This document shows, piece by piece, positions 62,413-64,000 of a stretch of DNA of 64,000 nucleotides. How positions within the stretch are numbered: the stretch's first letter is position 1; the number at the start of each line of letters is the position of its first letter. The notes beneath the pieces are model-generated. The model searched no databases. It was not told where the DNA came from and saw nothing but the letters and a program-made list of their open reading frames with translations. Made by a program: the position numbers and the translations under genes. Origin of the DNA: Dyella sp. EPa41. Lineage in GTDB: Bacteria > Pseudomonadota > Gammaproteobacteria > Xanthomonadales > Rhodanobacteraceae. The stretch spans positions 1 to 64,000 of the forward strand of contig NZ_BCPR01000018.1 in the NCBI RefSeq assembly GCF_016586165.1, in the 5' to 3' direction.

Positions 62413-63827
62413 CCGCCCAGCCCGTTCCAGTAGTCGGCAAACACATGCACCGACAGCACGTAGCCGATGACCACGTTCACCGCGACGCCGATGGTGAACG
62501 CCAGCAACGGACGCCAGCCGATCGCCGTGAGTGAGCGCAGGCGCGTGGTCAGGCCGATGCTGAGGAAGCAGAAGGTGAAGGCCCAGGTACGCAACACGCT
62601 GATCGGCGCCACCAGGTCGGGCGTGACGATCTTGCGGTAATCGGCCAGCGAGTAGTGGCTGGCGATCCACGTGACCAGGGCCGAAGCCAGCACGAAGCCG
62701 ATCACGAACTTGGGAAAGCGCGCCCAGATCTCGCGCGCATCGGCCTTGGCCTGCACGCCGTCCTCGCCGTTCCAGCGCGTCGTGGCCACCCACGCCAGCG
62801 CGAAGGCCCAGATGCCGATCCAGATGTCGCGTCCCACCACTTTCATCAGCGTGAACGCCTGCACCGCCGCATCCGGCGCGCCGGCAATGGCGCCGCCGGC
62901 ATGGCGCGCCACATCGCCATAAGCCTGCGCCGCGGCGATACCGGCGGCGTCGGCGAATTCGGAGGTGCCGATCCACGCACCCGCCACCGCCGTCGAGAGA
63001 CCCAATGCGCGCGACGCGAAGGGCAGCACGAAGATCATCACGATGGCCCACACCACCACCAGCGTGATGGCCATGGAGGCATGCTCGCGCTTGGCACGCA
63101 CCGCACCGCCCGCGGCAATCGATGCGGACACGCCGCACACGGCGCCGCCCACGCCGAGCACCGCGGCAAACCGCTTGTCCAGGCCCAGCGCCTTGCCGGC
63201 CAGGAAGATGGTGAAGAACGTCGCCAGCGAAACGATGGTCGCCTGCACCACCGCCACCGGGCCGGCCCACACCAGCAACGTCAACGGCAACGTCGCGCCG
63301 AGCAGCACGATGCCCACCTTGATGTAGAACTCCACGCGCAGGCTCGACTGGAACCACTCGGGCAGCGTCAGCGTGTTGGATACCAGCAGGCCCAGCAGCA
63401 GCGCGATCAGCGGCGCTTCCAGGTTGTAGCGCGCCGCTTCGTTCCACGCCGATGCGGTGAAGATCAGCAGCGCGGCGACGAACAGGATCAGGAAGCCAGG
63501 CAGGAAGCGCGACAGCGATTGCCCCAATACCGCCAGCACGGTGCCAAACAGCAACGCAAATGTCGCAAAAAGCGCTAGGTAATTCGGCCAATGGCTCGCG
63601 ATGCCCTGCCCGGCTTCCGCCAGCGTCTTCCACTTGGCCGGCGCCACCGCCAGCCACTTCAGGCTGCTGCCGCTGGCGAACAGGGCCCAGGCCACGAGGA
63701 TGACGGCCAGGCCGATCCATACCGACCACCAGTCTTCGTTGGAGAAGAGCCCGCCGCGCGATGCGCGCGGCACGGAGGATTCGGCAGCCCGGGCCTTCGC
63801 CGGCAACGCTTGCGTCACATCGCTCAT
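62409..63827 (-). CDS. YeiH-family putative sulfate exporter
   Basis: The 472-residue membrane protein has about ten to eleven hydrophobic helices. The family blocks are FYIKVGIVLLGATLPLTLLV, GVGGAVCGVSASIAAGGAVR, WIGTSEFADAAGIAAAQAYG and KVVGRDIWIGIWAF. YeiH/UPF0324 proteins are predicted anion exporters. The E. coli gene is controlled by a LysR-type regulator (YieE/YeiE), which could lie beyond the window edge. I start at the ATG at 63825-63827, which has GAGGGG upstream. The N-terminal 25 residues are hydrophilic and longer than usual. Confidence 0.88.
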   Translation of the reverse strand: MSDVTQALPAKARAAESSVPRASRGGLFSNEDWWSVWIGLAVILVAWALFASGSSLKWLAVAPAKWKTLAEAGQGIASHWPNYLALFATFALLFGTVLAVLGQSLSRFLPGFLILFVAALLIFTASAWNEAARYNLEAPLIALLLGLLVSNTLTLPEWFQSSLRVEFYIKVGIVLLGATLPLTLLVWAGPVAVVQATIVSLATFFTIFLAGKALGLDKRFAAVLGVGGAVCGVSASIAAGGAVRAKREHASMAITLVVVWAIVMIFVLPFASRALGLSTAVAGAWIGTSEFADAAGIAAAQAYGDVARHAGGAIAGAPDAAVQAFTLMKVVGRDIWIGIWAFALAWVATTRWNGEDGVQAKADAREIWARFPKFVIGFVLASALVTWIASHYSLADYRKIVTPDLVAPISVLRTWAFTFCFLSIGLTTRLRSLTAIGWRPLLAFTIGVAVNVVIGYVLSVHVFADYWNGLGG

Positions 63828-64000
63828 CACAACGCCCCTCGTCGGAAGTGGTGCGGACATCCAGACGTCCATACGGCCTTGCATGACGGCAAGCCCCGGT
63901 CACGCACTGTCCGACGCGGGGCGCGGAAAGCGAAATGAGCTTTGGTTCTATCGATATGCAGGAACGGAACGCCTTGCACGCGCCGCTAACAAGAAAGGGC
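63828..64000. other. Upstream region of the YeiH-type gene, no gene seen
   Basis: The last 173 bases hold no credible reading frame on either strand. They should contain the promoter of the transporter gene. I see no clear -35/-10 pair. The window ends here, so any divergent gene is not visible. Confidence 0.5.

Overview
The window is high-GC DNA with dense, operonic genes and the gammaproteobacterial order map / rpsB-tsf-pyrH-frr-uppS-cdsA-dxr-rseP-bamA-lpxD-fabZ-lpxA-lpxB-rnhB-dnaE-accA. Lipid A, BamA and secretin genes show a Gram-negative cell. Gene order, protein sequences and the intergenic repeats suggest the Xanthomonadales, most likely Rhodanobacteraceae (Dyella, Luteibacter or Rhodanobacter type). 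This placement is inference; no rRNA or tRNA gene was recognised in the window.

Layout. 1-3720: the end of a Nudix hydrolase gene, a DUF2233 lipoprotein and a penicillin-acylase-family hydrolase. 3781-16234, minus strand: a 15-gene Tad/Flp pilus locus with two Flp-type pilins, TadG-, TadE- and TadD-like proteins, CpaB, a secretin, an FHA-CpaF ATPase and TadB/TadC, ending at a terminator. An OmpA-like gene is divergent from it across 371 bases. 17651-20663: a small exported protein, a zinc-ribbon protein and an M28 peptidase. 20749-27540, minus: dapE, an MbfA-like iron transporter, a DUF2165 protein, an ArsC-like reductase, dapD and glnD. 27907-28674, minus: map, divergent from rpsB.

28717-44519: translation factors (S2, EF-Ts, RRF), UMP kinase, isoprenoid and phospholipid steps (UppS, CdsA, Dxr), the RseP protease, BamA, the lipid A genes lpxD, lpxA and lpxB with fabZ, and RNase HII. 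Many neighbours overlap by four bases (ATGA), so translational coupling is likely. 44520-52607: a long untranslated stretch before a 71-residue protein, an amino acid permease, a diguanylate cyclase, a thioredoxin-fold protein and dnaE. 53018-64000: accA, a NYN-LOTUS protein, tilS, xseB, ispA, a Gly/His-rich exported protein, a DUF4870 protein, pmbA (tldE), a DUF1653 protein, yjgA (darP) and a YeiH-type transporter with a small coupled Cys-rich protein.

The non-coding DNA is unusual. Three families of short palindromic repeats fill the gaps. One builds tandem arrays of exact 108-base and 106-base periods after accA and ispA. Another is combined with a second copy of the last bases of dnaE. 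The strongest candidate for something undescribed is a pair of related non-coding elements, 33855-34175 and 60907-61164. Each lies just ahead of the ribosome binding site of a gene (cdsA and pmbA) in the same orientation. Each is closed by 32-base complementary ends, and the two copies differ in sequence while keeping pairing, as expected for a structured RNA.
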